64,000 bases of DNA from Meconema thalassinum (lineage: Eukaryota; Arthropoda; Insecta; Orthoptera; Tettigoniidae): positions 1,503,770,545 to 1,503,834,544 of the forward strand of contig OX336388.2 in assembly GCA_946902985.2 (NCBI GenBank), read 5' to 3'. The first letter of the stretch is position 1; every line of letters starts with the position of its first letter. The translations under genes were made by a program, and so were the position numbers. Shown one piece after another: positions 43,120 to 54,778 of this stretch. A model generated the notes under the pieces. That model searched no databases, had not been told where the DNA came from, and was given only the letters and a program-made list of their open reading frames with translations.

Positions 43120-43558
43120 GTATGTTGTTGGTTCTTGGTTCTTCACCCCCCTGAACTTAGGCGTGCGTGGAATTTTGTCTGAAAATAATTTGTGTTATTG
43201 TGGGGTTTGAAGCCATTTTTCAGCGTTGCCTTAATGAACAAAAGTTTAGTGCTTTTCAGTCGGTCAACCGACTGAAACTTTTGTTTTTTGATTTGTGTTA
43301 TTGTGAGGCTGAATTTGGTGTATAGGCTATTCTGTATTTTTAATTCTGGTGAGGATTGAGAAGGAGTGGTCGTGGCCTTACGTTAGGAACCATCCCGGTA
43401 TTTGCCTGGAGTAGAAGTGGGAAACCACATTTTCTCAGTTTTATATCACGAGGCTGAGTGTACCCCGTTCCAGCCCTCATACCAGAATTAAATTTCTTGG
43501 CTGTGTCGGGAATCAAACCCAGACAGCCAAGAGTGCTAGCCACTACATAACGAGATGA
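43120..43558 (-). mobile_element. SINE, minus strand, split by a miniature PLE insertion
   Basis: Body sequences gtggccttacgttaggaacc, tttgcctggagtagaagtgg, tgtaccccgttccagccctc and tcgggaatcaaacccagaca match the SINEs at 20437 and 41700. An 88-bp foreign palindrome lies at 43203-43290. Confidence 0.8.
43203..43290. mobile_element. 88-bp PLE tail palindrome with 15-bp target-site duplication
   Basis: atttgtgttattgtg at 43188-43202 is repeated exactly at 43291-43305. The insert begins gggtttgaagccatttttca, runs through the tail ttagtgcttttcagtcggtc and turns back as aaccgactgaaacttttgtt. It is the PLE tail of the 6.2-kb palindrome with almost no body. Confidence 0.88.
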
Positions 43559-43769
43559 ATTTTTCTGAATTTGAATTTATTTGCTCTTGTACAGGCCACT
43601 GAGGCTACAAAGCCTCTTTATGCAGCTCTCTTCATTTAGCGGGTGGTTAAATACAATAAAAAAATGCCTCTCGGCACGCCGGAAGGCGGAGGTAGATTTC
43701 ACCGGGCAGACTAGAGGATAGGCTAAAATAGGCGAAATATGCAGGTTTTCGTAGGTGGATCAGACCTCA

Positions 43770-44003
43770 TTTATTGCGAGAATGTATTTTACAATTGGAG
43801 GTTAATTAACCTTTTTTTCGTCTTTCTATGCATATTTTTAACATTTTATTGTCTTATGGGGATGGTAATTTTCTTGTCATATTTGGGGTTCATTTTTATA
43901 CTTTTGATCACAATGTCCTTATGCAAGGTTTGGAACTGATGTGTAACTATCTAACAGTCTGTTACTTCTTCACGCAAAATTTTATCTCCCGCAGAGATGT
44001 TGG
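43770..44003 (+). repeat. Dispersed repeat shared with 30119-30373
   Basis: Matches listed under 30119-30373. T-rich; two overlapping hydrophobic ORFs here come from composition. Confidence 0.5.
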
Positions 44004-44004
44004 T

Positions 44005-44390
44005 TGGTTCCTCAGTTTAGGGGCTGCGACAACGTGGTCATGTAACCCCGTGTACATTGGGTGTGTGTAGAATCTGTCTGATAAACGGTGTTAATTGTGA
44101 TGACTGTATTAGTCTCTAATTCAGGTAAGGTCTGCAGAAGGTCAATTTTAAGTAGTAGTACCTAATTTTGTACCAAATACTACCGTCAACGACACCTACT
44201 GTGAACTTGGCTGCTAGATTCCACCACAACCAGCAACTTGAAATGAACGTTGGAACTTCCCCTCCGAAGGAAAGCATGCTGAGGGAATTTTAGCGCTCTT
44301 AGAAAAGCCGACGACTTTGGCCGGTTTTGAACCAGCGACCTTGGGCATAGAAGTTCAGCATGCTACCAGTTAGCCGCTTCCCACATAGTC
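44005..44390 (-). mobile_element. Composite SINE, minus strand
   Basis: Head at the right: ggcggctaactggtagcatg-like A box and a ggttcaaaaccggcc B box, with gccgacgactttggccgg in plus orientation. The tail at the left (ttggttggttcctcagttta, ggggctgcgacaacg) matches the end of the 21870-22385 copy. Confidence 0.8.
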
Positions 44391-44398
44391 AGATGGAA

Positions 44399-45817
44399 CA
44401 AGAAGTTCCGTGCCGAACTAAAGAGCCTACTTTTCTTAAAATTAAGATTCATGCCAATGATTAATCTACAGTATATGAACCTATCTAGAATAGTGACGAA
44501 ATTAAGTTGGTAATATCGGAATGTCTTAATTAGTTCGAAATACTGTATACTAGGCATAATGTAGCCTAATACAGCAATACAGTTGGCAGCCCTGGTGACT
44601 GAATATATTCTTAATTCCATCTCTTAAGGTACAGAATACAAAATGTGGTTGAAGTCCAAAGGACGTTACATGGAGTTATACATTGGATCTATCAGCACAC
44701 GTAAAAGCACGTTGGCAACAATGTCATGCGTATGCTGGTCAGAAATAATCGGAAATCATATGATATCTTTTTGTGCCAATTTTGGATGAAATCCATTTTT
44801 TTAATATAGAAGTTATATGTATTTTAAAATTGGAGCTATCATCAGGCATAGAATCATGTTGGCATCACTGACTTATATTAATTACTCCAAATTAATCTAG
44901 AATGTCAGGTGCTATACGTATGCAAAGTATAGACCTGTTGGCTTGCATACTTTCTGATAGATTGATATTAGAGTAAAAAATATAGACACCATTTTTAACA
45001 GTTGGCAGCCTTAATTGCTCATAAGAATACGTATAGTCATATCTGTTATATTACACATAGCACATACGAAATTTGGTTGAAATCCAACCGACAGTATAGA
45101 AGTTACATGTATTTAAAAATTGGTCCTATCAGCAGGCTTAGGATCATGTTGGTAGAACTGACGTATATAAGATACTCCAAATTAATGTAAAATGTCAGGT
45201 ACTATACGCGTGCATAGTTAAAAGCTGTCGGCTTGCATACTTTCTAATATATTGGTATTTGGATAAAAATTAGAGAGAGCAATTATTAACAGTTGGCAGC
45301 CCTCGTGGCTCTTAAGAATACGCTCAGTCATACCTGCTTATGTGCATATATTACATACATAATTTGGTTGAAATCCAATTGATAGTGTAGAAGTTATGTG
45401 CATTTAAATATTGGACCTATCAGAAGGCTTAAAATTATTTTGGCAACACTGTCATGTATGGCCTCCTGGAAATTAAACTGAAATAGTATTATCTACATGT
45501 GTGCTAATTTTGGAATTGCTCCCATGTATGCCTTCCATGATATCCAACATGGAGCTCAAATTTCTAATGCGTTTTTTAGCAGTTGGTAGCACTGACATCT
45601 TTTTCAAATATGGGCTTGAGATATTCCGGTATACATCTTTACTCATACTAAATTTGGTTTCGATTGCTGCAGACGTTTAGGAGTTGATAGGGGACACACA
45701 CACACACACACACCGCCAGCCAGCCAGAAGGACAGACAGACAGACAGACACATTTTCCCGGATCGATCTCATAAGTCTACTTTTTCCTCATTTTTGCAAA
45801 GTGTGAAAAGTAGGCTA
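44399..45817 (+). mobile_element. Helentron-like non-autonomous element, copy 1 (about 1.42 kb)
   Basis: Starts agaagttccgtgccgaac, with agcctacttttc; ends tgtgaaaagtaggcta, so short subterminal ends are inverted. A hairpin ctactttt/aaaagtag sits at the 3' end after a (cagaca)n stretch and tcccggatcgatctcataag. Blocks beginning cagttggcagcc recur at about 44578, 44998 and 45289. Same family as 48886-50307. No ORF. Confidence 0.75.
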
Positions 45818-45829
45818 AAAATGAATGTG

Positions 45830-47390
45830 ATCTCGTCAATGGCGTTGTCTTGGCAACCTCTGAGAGCTCATACCTGATCAATTTAGAAGCGTTGTCATGG
45901 TAACCTCTTATGGCACTTTGCATTTTCTTTAATTCCGAAATCGTTTTTCTCATCCCTTGGCGTAATGGTGGGTCATATCAAAATTTCTTTCAGACAAAAG
46001 TTTTAGGTAGTTATTAGGGGAATATTTTCTATTTTGTACGGTTTTGATATTGTGCCTATTAAGAGAGATATGTTTAATGTTTCCCGAAAAACCCACTTTT
46101 TTCCACCCCTTTGGTCAATGGTTGGTGCTATCAAAAAACGTATTTGACATACATTTTTGGCACTTATCCGACACATATTATGAACTTTAAAGGGATTCGA
46201 TATTTCATGTATTAAGGGACTTATAGCGATATTTCACTTTTTCGAAAAAAGCCCCCCATTTTCACCCCCTTTGACCGAGTTTGCCCATTAACGAACTCGA
46301 CCGAGATTTTATAGGGATACATATTATGTAAAAAATTCAAAGTGATTGGTGCAAAATAACGGCAGTTATCGTGTCCACAAGAAACTGATATATATATATA
46401 TATATAGATACATATATACATAAATTATATATAAACTTTTGAACTGACGGTGGTTTTGGGGTCTGGGGGATGTGAAACGCGAAGATATGTGGAAATTTTC
46501 CGGAAGTCGAAACATGGGACCCATTGCAATAGTTAGCTTTCTAATGAAATCTACCTAAAAGAAACAATGAAATCTAAACATTCAGTTGACAATAAAATTT
46601 TGTTCTTGATACAGGTAGTTGTTATTGCTTCTGGATAATATTTGATTTCTGCCACTGTAAAATGAAACCCTACTGCTACACTTTAGCTTAAATTAGATAT
46701 TTGTTCTGTGTTATTTATGGCTTATTTTAGTATGAAGTAACATGACTCGGAAACAGTTTAGGGAGGCGCTGACTTAGGTTTCGGTTGAAAAATTCAATTT
46801 TATCTATTGTGATGTTTTGGGTTCTCAGCATATTGAAATATCATAGGAAGTTAGTTTGGAGCAAAAATGTTAATCAGTTTCCGAGATTAGGGGTTTTGAA
46901 ATTTGTCAATATTAGCAAACATGTACCAAATCTTTATTCATCTACCTCTGCAGACATTCCATTGTTACAAATTTTATCTTAGGCAAATAAACTACATTAT
47001 CTCACGAAATTACGGCATCGAACTACTTGAAATTTTCACAGTATTCTTATGTGCATTGTGCATTAATTTGACCTACAGTAATGGCTGTAACTTGAGAAAA
47101 AATACATTGCTTCAAAACTTTGTAAACTTGTCAAAGACGAATTTACAAATAAAACATTTGAAGCACTAGAATCATTATTCTAATTTGGATTGCAAGCCAT
47201 GAAATCTTCTTCAATTGAATTAAGTTTCAACCCTTTAACTTCAATAGTTTGGTCATAAATGTACCGTTAGCTTACTATTTTGTTTTCAATAAAATCGCTA
47301 AATGTAATGTTGGTAACAGTGAATTATTTTGCCTTACCAGTGGCTAAACTATTTTATCTGATGAAGGTATATATATATCGGGTCATTTCA
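45830..47390. other. AT-rich non-coding DNA with a (TA)n microsatellite
   Basis: A tatatatatatatatata run lies at 46389-46406. Otherwise no coding sense. Sequence 46050-46370 has dinucleotide simplicity but no clean repeat. Confidence 0.5.
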
Positions 47391-47394
47391 TTCC

Positions 47395-48346
47395 CACCCA
47401 GGAAAGGGTGGGTGGGCCCCTATAGATGGCCGCACCATCTCTTGGGCCAGAGGAGGGGACGGTATTGGGAGTGATAGAGTTATAGGAGAAGGGTGGTGGT
47501 GTATTGGATAAATTAGAGAAGGAGAAATGTTTTGACCTCTTGGCTAAGATTTAGGTTTGAAAGTTGGTAAGTTGGAGAAAAATTGCTCTTTTGTGCATTG
47601 TACTATTGTAATTTTTGGAGTTGGGAGGTTTGAAGTTTTGTGGTTCATGAATTGATTGCTTTGTGAGTAAGAGAGTTGGAGAAAGTTTGAACTTTATATT
47701 GTAGACATTTGTGAAAGTAAGGTAGTTCTGAATTTCGAGTTTTTTTTTCTGAAAGGGGTGATGATTTATTTTGAGAAGGGATTATTGGTGGTTTTTGCGG
47801 AGATGAGAAAAGGTGCTGATAGAAGTAGAGAGGGGAGAAATATGTGTGAGAAAGGGGAGAAGTAAGAGGTTATTTGAGTGTTGATGTGGATGGGGTGAGG
47901 GGATGAGACGAGGGAGAGTGATTGTGTTCGTTTGTATGATTTTTTTTATTAATGAGACGGATAATTTCGTTGGAGGTGGAGGTAATGGGTGACATGAAGG
48001 ATGTGCGTAGAGGTGAAAAAGAGAGCAGTGTTGTAGAAGAGATAGAATGTAAGTTAAGAAAAGAAAGATATGTGAGATGAGATGAGTTTTTTTTGTATAT
48101 GGGGTGGAGGATTACGTTGGAGATGGGGGTGATGTGTGATGTGGAAGATGGTCGTATAGATGAAAAAGAGAGCTGTGTTGTAGAAGAAAAATAGAAAGAA
48201 AGAAAAAATGAAATATATAAATAAATGAATAAAAAATTAAATAAAGAGATAAAAGAAAGAGATTTGTGAGTTTATATATATTTTTTATTTTGAGTGCCTG
48301 GAGTGGCGTTGGGGTTTCACGTTTTCAGTGAGAGGGGGCGGGACGT
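47395..48346 (-). mobile_element. 3' untranslated region of the Jockey-like element
   Basis: It follows the ORF2 stop at 48347 on the minus strand and is pyrimidine-rich in that sense. Two diverged copies of an approximately 110-bp block lie in tandem at about 47940-48053 and 48087-48198 (gaaaaagagagcagtgttgt versus gaaaaagagagctgtgttgt). The exact 3' end is uncertain; the change in composition near 47395 is my guide. Confidence 0.6.
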
Positions 48347-48620
48347 TTAGTCGGGGGCAGGGATGAGGGATTTGAGGTGTGTGAGGCCGAGTTTGGTGTA
48401 GACGGGGGCTCGGGCTGGGAGAGCCTCGAGCTGCTGCAGTATGGGGTTTTGGGTTCGACGAGCTCGTTGAAGGTACCGAAGTTGGAGAAGGTGAATGTAG
48501 GTGGTGATTGGTGGCAACGGCATTATCCGGTATGTATCGGTGAAAGGCGGAGTGCGATACGTGAAATGCGGCGTTCCATCGTAATGAGTGGGCGGAAACG
48601 ACTGGCAGCGCAGCCGGCCC
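48347..48620 (-). pseudogene. C-terminal end of Jockey-like ORF2, separated from its body by a Gypsy insertion
   Basis: Minus-strand ORF ending ...LKSLIPAPD. LPPITTYIHLLQLRYLQRAR resembles the usual Jockey-like C-terminus (LPxVxxYIxxL). The first part is best read one frame over (VVWAGCAASRF, MERRISRIALRLSPIHTG), so a frameshift lies near 48535. Its right edge abuts the ATAC target duplication of the Gypsy. Confidence 0.75.
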
Positions 48621-48624
48621 ATAC

Positions 48625-51366
48625 TGTAACGTGTTTTTCGAGGGGATTTTACGCCACTGACAAAAGTCAGTAGGAAGCCATTCTATATTTATTTACGCGG
48701 CAAATTGTTCAGCCAAGAGATGTTTTCATGGTAACTTATTATTATTATTAACTTATTATTATTATTATTATTATTAGGGTATTTTTTGGAGCATTTTTTA
48801 TAAAATTATAAATATACAGATAGGTTTTCAATGTTATAGAAAACACTATCAAGCAAATTATTACGAACAACATTATCGTAGAAAACAAGAAGTTCCGTGA
48901 CGAACTAAAGAGCCCACTTTACTTAAAATATAAGATTCATGCCAATGATTAATCGATATGGATCTATCTAGAATAATGACGAAATTAAGTTGGTAATATC
49001 GAAATTTCTAATTAGTTCGAAATACTGTATACCTGGCATAATGTAGCCTAATAGAGCACTACAGTTGGCAGCCCTGGTGACTGAATATATTCTTAGTTCC
49101 ATCTCTTAAGGTACAGAATACAAAATTTGGTTGGAGTCCAATGAATAGCATGGACGTTACATGCAGTTAAACATTGGATCTAACAGCGGGCGTAAAATCA
49201 TGTTGGCAACAGTGTCATGCATGTATTGGTCAGAAATAATCTGAAATAATAAGATCTATTGTTGTGCCAATTTTGAATGAAATCCATTAGTTAGTATAGA
49301 AGTTACATGCATTTTAAAATTGGACCTATCGGCAGGCTTAAAATCATGTTGGCAGCACTGACGTATATTAGTTACTCCAAAGTAATCTAGAATGCCAGGT
49401 ACTATACGTGTGCAAAGTTTAGAGCTATTGGCTTGATTCTTTCTGATATATTGATATTAGGGTAACAAAAATAGAGATAGCATTTATTAACAGTTGGCAG
49501 CCCTGGTTGCTCTTAAGAATACGCATAGTCATAGCTGTTGTGGTACACATAGCACATACGAAATTTGGTTGAAATCGAAATTATAGTATGGAAGTTACAT
49601 GTATTTAAATTTGGACCTCTCAGCAGGCTTAGAATCATGTTGGTAGCACTGACGTATATAAGTTACTCCAAATTAATATAGAATGTCATGTACTATACGT
49701 GTGCATAGTTTAAAGCTGTCGGCTTGCATACTTTCTCATACATATTGGTACTTGGATAAAAGAAATTAAGAGCATTTTTTAACAGTTGGCAGCACTGGTG
49801 GTTCATAAGAATACGTTCAGTCATATCTGGTTATGTACACATACAACATACGAAATGTGGATGAATTCCGCTTAATAGTGTAGAAGTTATATGCATTTAA
49901 ATATTGGACATATCAGTAGGCGTATAATCATTTTGGCAACACTGCCATGTATGGCCTTCTGGAAATTAAACTGCAATATTATTATCTATAAGTGTGCCGA
50001 TTTTGAAATAGCTCCCATTCATACCTTCCATGATATCCAACATGGAGCTCAAATTTCAATTGCGATTTTTCAGCAGTTGGTAGCACTGACATCATTTTCA
50101 AATATGGCCGTGAGATATTCAGGTATAGATCTTTATTCCTACCAAATTTTATTTTGATTTCTCCAGCCGTTTAGGAGTTGATAGGGGGGGACCCACTCAC
50201 TGCCAGACAGACAGACAGAAGGACAGACAGACAGACACACATTTTCCCGGATCGATCTCATAAGACTACTTTTTCCTCATTTTTGCAAAATGTGAAAAGT
50301 AGGCTAATTATATGATTACGGAATTTTACGGAGTTTTGTCAGTTAGGGTATTATGCGAGAGATGAGTCACTGGGAATTCGGCTACAGGCTTATTCTTGTC
50401 AAGAAGCATGACGCAAGCTGGGTTGCTGCTTCAAGAAAAGGCGAAATGGCCTGGAACGGTAATCGACATCGTCCTCGCGCCGAGTGTAATGACCTTGAGG
50501 AGGGGAGTAGCGCGTGGTGGCTCAGCCAATCCGAGGAGAGCGGGCGAGAAGAAGCCGGGTCCAGAGAGGGGAGGCGACGAGTGCATATATGGTTTGCGCG
50601 CCGTGGAGGCAAGGACTATCTTTGTAAAACTTAACCAGTGTGGTTGTACGTGTGGTAGGTTCCGATGTTCGGACCATAAATTATCATATCTACAAGTATC
50701 TCATCAACTAACGGAGAAGATGACGACGTCCAGGAGGCTGTGGGAAGCTCTCTTCAACATCCAGTACGAGGGAAATGCTTCGGCAATTTCCAGTGGTAAG
50801 TGCGAATGACTCAGAACTACGTAATCTCTCGTCTCTTTTTTTCATTTTCAGTATTTCAGTAACTTCATAACTTGGGAATAAGTGTAAAATCAGTAATTCA
50901 TCCGACTCCGTTTTCACGTAATTTTCTAGCGGTAATATTCAAGTCGCAACACTCAAATTTAAATTCAAACTTATTATTATTATTATTAATTTTGCCATAC
51001 TTGTTTTATATATTAAATTCATTTCTTTTTACCAAGCAATCTTTGCTTTCAGTAGGTAGCATTAGATATAGACCAATTCCTTCTCCTGATACAATTATTT
51101 GTTGGGTTAATGATCAAATCATATCACGATCTGAGTGAAAAGATTATTGGAGGTGTTCTACCATAGCTAGGTGTTGTTAAATATAAATTTAGATTTCAGC
51201 ATAGCGTTGAGGTCTTGGTGCCCATTAAAACAACATATCTTAGGCAGAGTAAATATTTCAAAGTGCAAGGCAGGGCTAGTAAAAACATTACATTTGTCAC
51301 ACAACAGTGAGGGCAAAAGAAAACGTTTCACTTGTACGCTCAACGTGGAGCAAAGAAACCGTTTCA
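48625..51366 (+). repeat. 5' LTR of the Gypsy, interrupted by a Helentron-like element
   Basis: TG...CA borders. Without the insertion at 48886-50307 it is about 1.32 kb and nearly the same as the 3' LTR. It encodes no real protein; a 137-codon ORF conserved in both LTRs (50396 and 56586) is probably incidental. An (att)n stretch differs in length between the LTRs. Confidence 0.92.
48886..50307 (+). mobile_element. Helentron-like element, copy 2, inserted in the 5' LTR
   Basis: The 3' LTR preserves the empty site gtagaaaattatatgatta (56490-56508 region). Here the same position is split: gtagaaaa, then caagaagttccgtgacgaac ... gtgaaaagtaggctaa, then ttatatgatta. There is no target duplication longer than one or two A residues, as expected for a rolling-circle transposon. 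The structure parallels 44399-45817, with cagttggcag blocks and (cagaca)n near the end. Confidence 0.85.
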
Positions 51367-51477
51367 CTTGTCGCTACCAACTTGGGGCCGAAAACCTAAT
51401 AACATTTGTGGAAGGAGAAGGGTATATATTTCTGTGCCTGTATTTTGGGGGTTTTCCATTTATCGGTGTGCATCAGC

Positions 51478-53366
51478 ATGGGTAGTGCTGAGGAAGAGAT
51501 GAATTTGCGTAGTGGTCACCAGTTGGATAGTGAAGATACGAGCAGTATGGCTAGTCTTGGAAATGAAAGCAGTACAGGGATGTCGGAGGTAAATCTCGAT
51601 ACTGAGGGGGGTAATCAAAACAGTCAAGCAGGGTTAGAGAGTTTGCTTCTTCAGTTTATGCAAAAAAATAAAATAAGTACAGATGCTCTAAACGCTAAAC
51701 TTGAACAAAACAATGCTAAACTCGAGCAAAATAATGCGAAACTCGAACAAAATAGTAGGGAAAATAAAGAGAGTAATAGGGAATTGAGCGATAGTTTAAA
51801 TGCTAAACTTGAACAAAATAGTAGGGAAAATAGAGAGAGTATTGAAACTTTAAATGCTAAATTAGAACAAAACAGTAAACAAATGTGCAATAAATTAAGT
51901 GAGAAATTTGAAGAGAACAATCTAAAATTAGATAAGAAATTCGAACTGATTAGAGGTGAGATTAGAGGGGTGATGGAAGAGAAGGCTAAAGAGATTATTG
52001 CAGATGTAGACAGAAAATTAGGAAAAGTACAGGAGGAGTTAGAAATTAGAATCAGTACACAGGCTGAAAATTTAAAAGAACTAGTGCAACTGGAAACACA
52101 GCAGGTCAAAAAGCAATTGGGGGGAGAAATCGATAAAATTCAGGTAGCAGCTAAAGAGGTTAAAGGACAGCTGGGGGGAAGAATTGATAAAGTACATGCA
52201 GAAATAATCACTTAAGTTAATATTTAAGGGAGAGGAATAAGGAAAGCATTAATGAGATTAGTGAGAAACAAGCTAAATTAAGTGGTAAAGTTGAAGCATC
52301 GGAAGGGAGCATTAGGTTAACTGTAACTAATATTGAATGAAAAGCTGAGGAGAAAATTGCTGAATTAGAACAGGAGTTGAAAGCTAGAATTAGGCAGGAA
52401 AATAGTCAGAGTAGGCCAGTTTATGTGAATAGCACACACAGGGAAATAGAACTAGGCAAATTAAGTAATCGGCAGGGTTGTCCAATGGAGTTCCTGAATA
52501 CGATAGAAAATAAATTCGGGGAGAGGTTGGAAGATGGTAGTATTGAGTGGTGCCAGGTAGTTGAAATTTTAGAGCAAGCGTTTGTAGGGGAGACAAGAAA
52601 CTGGTTTGCTGTCTACAGAGACAATTTCGAGAATATTTCAGATTTTAAAGTTAAATTTTGAGAGAAATTTTGGAATGAGGTAATTCAGTCTCAGCATCGT
52701 GAGGGAAGTGTGTGTGAAAAATATAACCCGAGAGGAAATTACACTATGACAGAGTACTTTTTAGGACAGGTATTAACGTGCAAATATCTGGATGGTTTGA
52801 ATTAGGAGAGTGATGTAGTCAGGCTAATACTAAGACATTTTCCATATAGAATCAAGGAAGCTGCCTGTATCCAAAATGTTAAATCTATTTCACAAGTGGA
52901 GAATTTATTGAGTACATTCGATGCTCTGGGAAGAGGTGGTTACGAGGAGAATTTCGGTAGGAACCAGGGTAACAATAATAACAGGCCTAATGAGAGTAGG
53001 GACCAGGAAGTTCAAGGGAACAGTGGCGAAGGGGCCAACGTTCAAAATAGGGGGATCCAAATTAATAATAATAATAATCAGCAAAACCAATACAGAGGAA
53101 ATGGGTATAGTACGAACTACCAAGGTAGAAATAATGATTTCAGGGGAAATCAAGGCCGAAATAATGATTATAGGGGTAACCAAGGGAGGTATAACAATAA
53201 TAATAATTATAACCAGAACAGGGGTCAAGGAGGGAATCAGCCCAATGGTAATAACGGACAGAGAGATACCGTTAACACAACCCAGAACAACCAGACCAGT
53301 GCAGTAGTGAGTAGTACTACACCAAGCGGTAGTAATGCTTTAAACACGAACCAGGCTGCGATGTAA
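51478..53366 (+). pseudogene. Gypsy gag, broken
   Basis: The ATG at 51478 begins MGSAEEEMNLRSGHQLD. About 51650-52200 is a long Lys/Glu/Asn/Gln coiled coil with repeated AKLEQN blocks. After a stop (52213) and a frameshift near 52220 the frame continues through the capsid-like region (ETRNWFAVYRDNF, FWNEVIQSQH, VVRLILRHFP), interrupted by TGA (about 52337), TGA (52659) and TAG (52803). The C-terminus (52896-53366) is Asn/Gly/Arg/Gln-rich with RGN and NYQGRNN repeats and has no CCHC zinc knuckle. The stop is TAA at 53364. Confidence 0.85.
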
Positions 53367-53854
53367 GGTCAGCATCTCAGTCTGTAACATGCCCTGTCCA
53401 TACACTTATACAGGAACCCTATGACCTAAATCTAAGAAATGAATTATTACGTGAACTAAATGATGAAGGTATTATTCAGGAGGTGGTCAGTAAGAGCCCC
53501 ATAGTTAAATTTAACGTGTCCGAGGCGTACACATATGTTTTAATTGATAGTGGTTGTATGAAGAGTTGCACTGGAGTAAATTTTGAGGAGATGCCAATTA
53601 AAAGCACTTTTGTTATCACAGCTGTTGGGAAGAGGTATAAAGTCATTTCTAAGCAAGTTTTAGTAGACATTAAAATTAATAATCATGTAGAAAAGCAGAT
53701 TTGTCTTGTAATTCCAAATTTAGTATTCAGTGTTATCTTGGGTTCAGAGTGGCTAAGTAGAGTGTCTGGTAACTTATGTTATGATGTAGGGAGTTTGAAA
53801 TTTAAATGGGGACATTCTGAGGTAGAAGTAGCGTTCAATGACCATATTCAGTGA
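53336..53854 (+). pseudogene. Gypsy pol, aspartic protease region
   Basis: It is in the -1 frame relative to gag. YVLIDSGCMKSCTG holds the catalytic D-S-G, and FSVILGSEWL is the usual ILGxxWL flap-end/hydrophobic motif of retropepsins. The segment ends at a TGA (53852-53854) beyond which the same frame carries on into RT, so protease and RT were one polyprotein that is now interrupted. Confidence 0.82.
53339..53345 (+). promoter_or_regulatory. Candidate -1 ribosomal frameshift site (T TTA AAC)
   Basis: The heptamer is in the gag zero frame (GCT TTA AAC encodes Ala-Leu-Asn), 18 nt before the gag TAA. The pol (-1) frame is open from 53336, just after a TAA at 53333, and continues into the protease. 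So the slip site lies within the 31-nt window where the two frames overlap. T_TTA_AAC is one of the efficient classical -1 sites. I cannot verify a downstream pseudoknot. Confidence 0.7.
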
Positions 53855-54778
53855 AATAGTATTGTAGGTGTGATTTGTACTTTAAATGAGATATCGCCAG
53901 CCGTAGAGCGGGGTTCTCCATGTTTTGAAGGCAGTGTGATTACGAACGGTAGTCTAGAGGACTCGTTACGTGATGCTGCATTTCAGGGAAATATAGAGGT
54001 GGAACAATGTGTTCGGCTCTATGATGTGTTATTGTGTAATAGGAGAGTTTTTGAGGATCGCATTGATATGGCCAATTGTTATACACATTCATTGAACGTT
54101 ATTGATAGGTCAGTATTCACAGGACATAGATATCCTGTACCTTTCGCTTATCAGAGTGCAGTTGAGGCACAAATTAACCAGATGCTTGAAGATGGGATTA
54201 TTGAGCACTCTAACAGTCCATATGTTAATTCTTTGATCACGGTACCCAAGGCCGACGGCACAGTTCGTATTTGTTTAGACGCTCGTTTGGTTAACAGTAG
54301 AATTAGTTCAGATCAGCTGAAATCTATGTCAATAGAGGAATTAATGCAAACATTTGAGGAGAAGAAGTATTTCACTTGTGTAGATTTGAGTTCCAGTTTT
54401 TGGCAAGTGCCACTTATGTACCAAGATAGACCATTTACAGCTTTTAGTCATAAATATAACCTTTATCAATTTTTTAGAACACCTTATGGGTTAAAGAGTA
54501 GTTCAGCAGCTTTAATTAGGGCTTTAAACATCGCATTAGGGGATGACACAGGAGAGTTTGTAACCATTTACATTGATGATATGGTAATTAGTTCACGCAG
54601 TTTTGAGGAGCATCTACGTCATTTAGATATAGTTTTTCAGAAGTTAGATCAGGCAGGGTTCACTTTGAAGCTGTCTAAGTCGTCATTCTGTCAGTCAGAA
54701 GTGACATTTTTAGGTCATAGAGTGTCGAGTAGAGTTGTGACACCAGAGGAAATTAGGGTTAGCATGTGTGGACAGTAG
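53855..54778 (+). pseudogene. Gypsy pol, truncated reverse transcriptase
   Basis: DGIIEHSNSPYVNSLITVPK, RICLDARLVN, FTCVDLSSSFWQVPL, FRTPYGLKSSSAALIRAL and the catalytic YIDD are present in one open frame. Similarity to Gypsy RT ends after FLGHRVSS at about 54730-54750, and the frame stops at 54776-54778. RNase H and integrase are absent. The residues correspond well to those of the pol at 3-2435, showing a related lineage. Confidence 0.88.

Noticed and set aside
50396..50809. 137-codon ORF present in both LTRs (again at 56586) as an accessory gene
   Set aside because: Both copies are simply the two LTRs; no family resemblance, and it lies in the expected promoter/leader part of the LTR.
52905..53307. 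Overlapping Ile/Val-rich ORFs (128 and 107 codons) in the gag region
   Set aside because: Shadow frames of the Asn/Gly-rich gag C-terminus.
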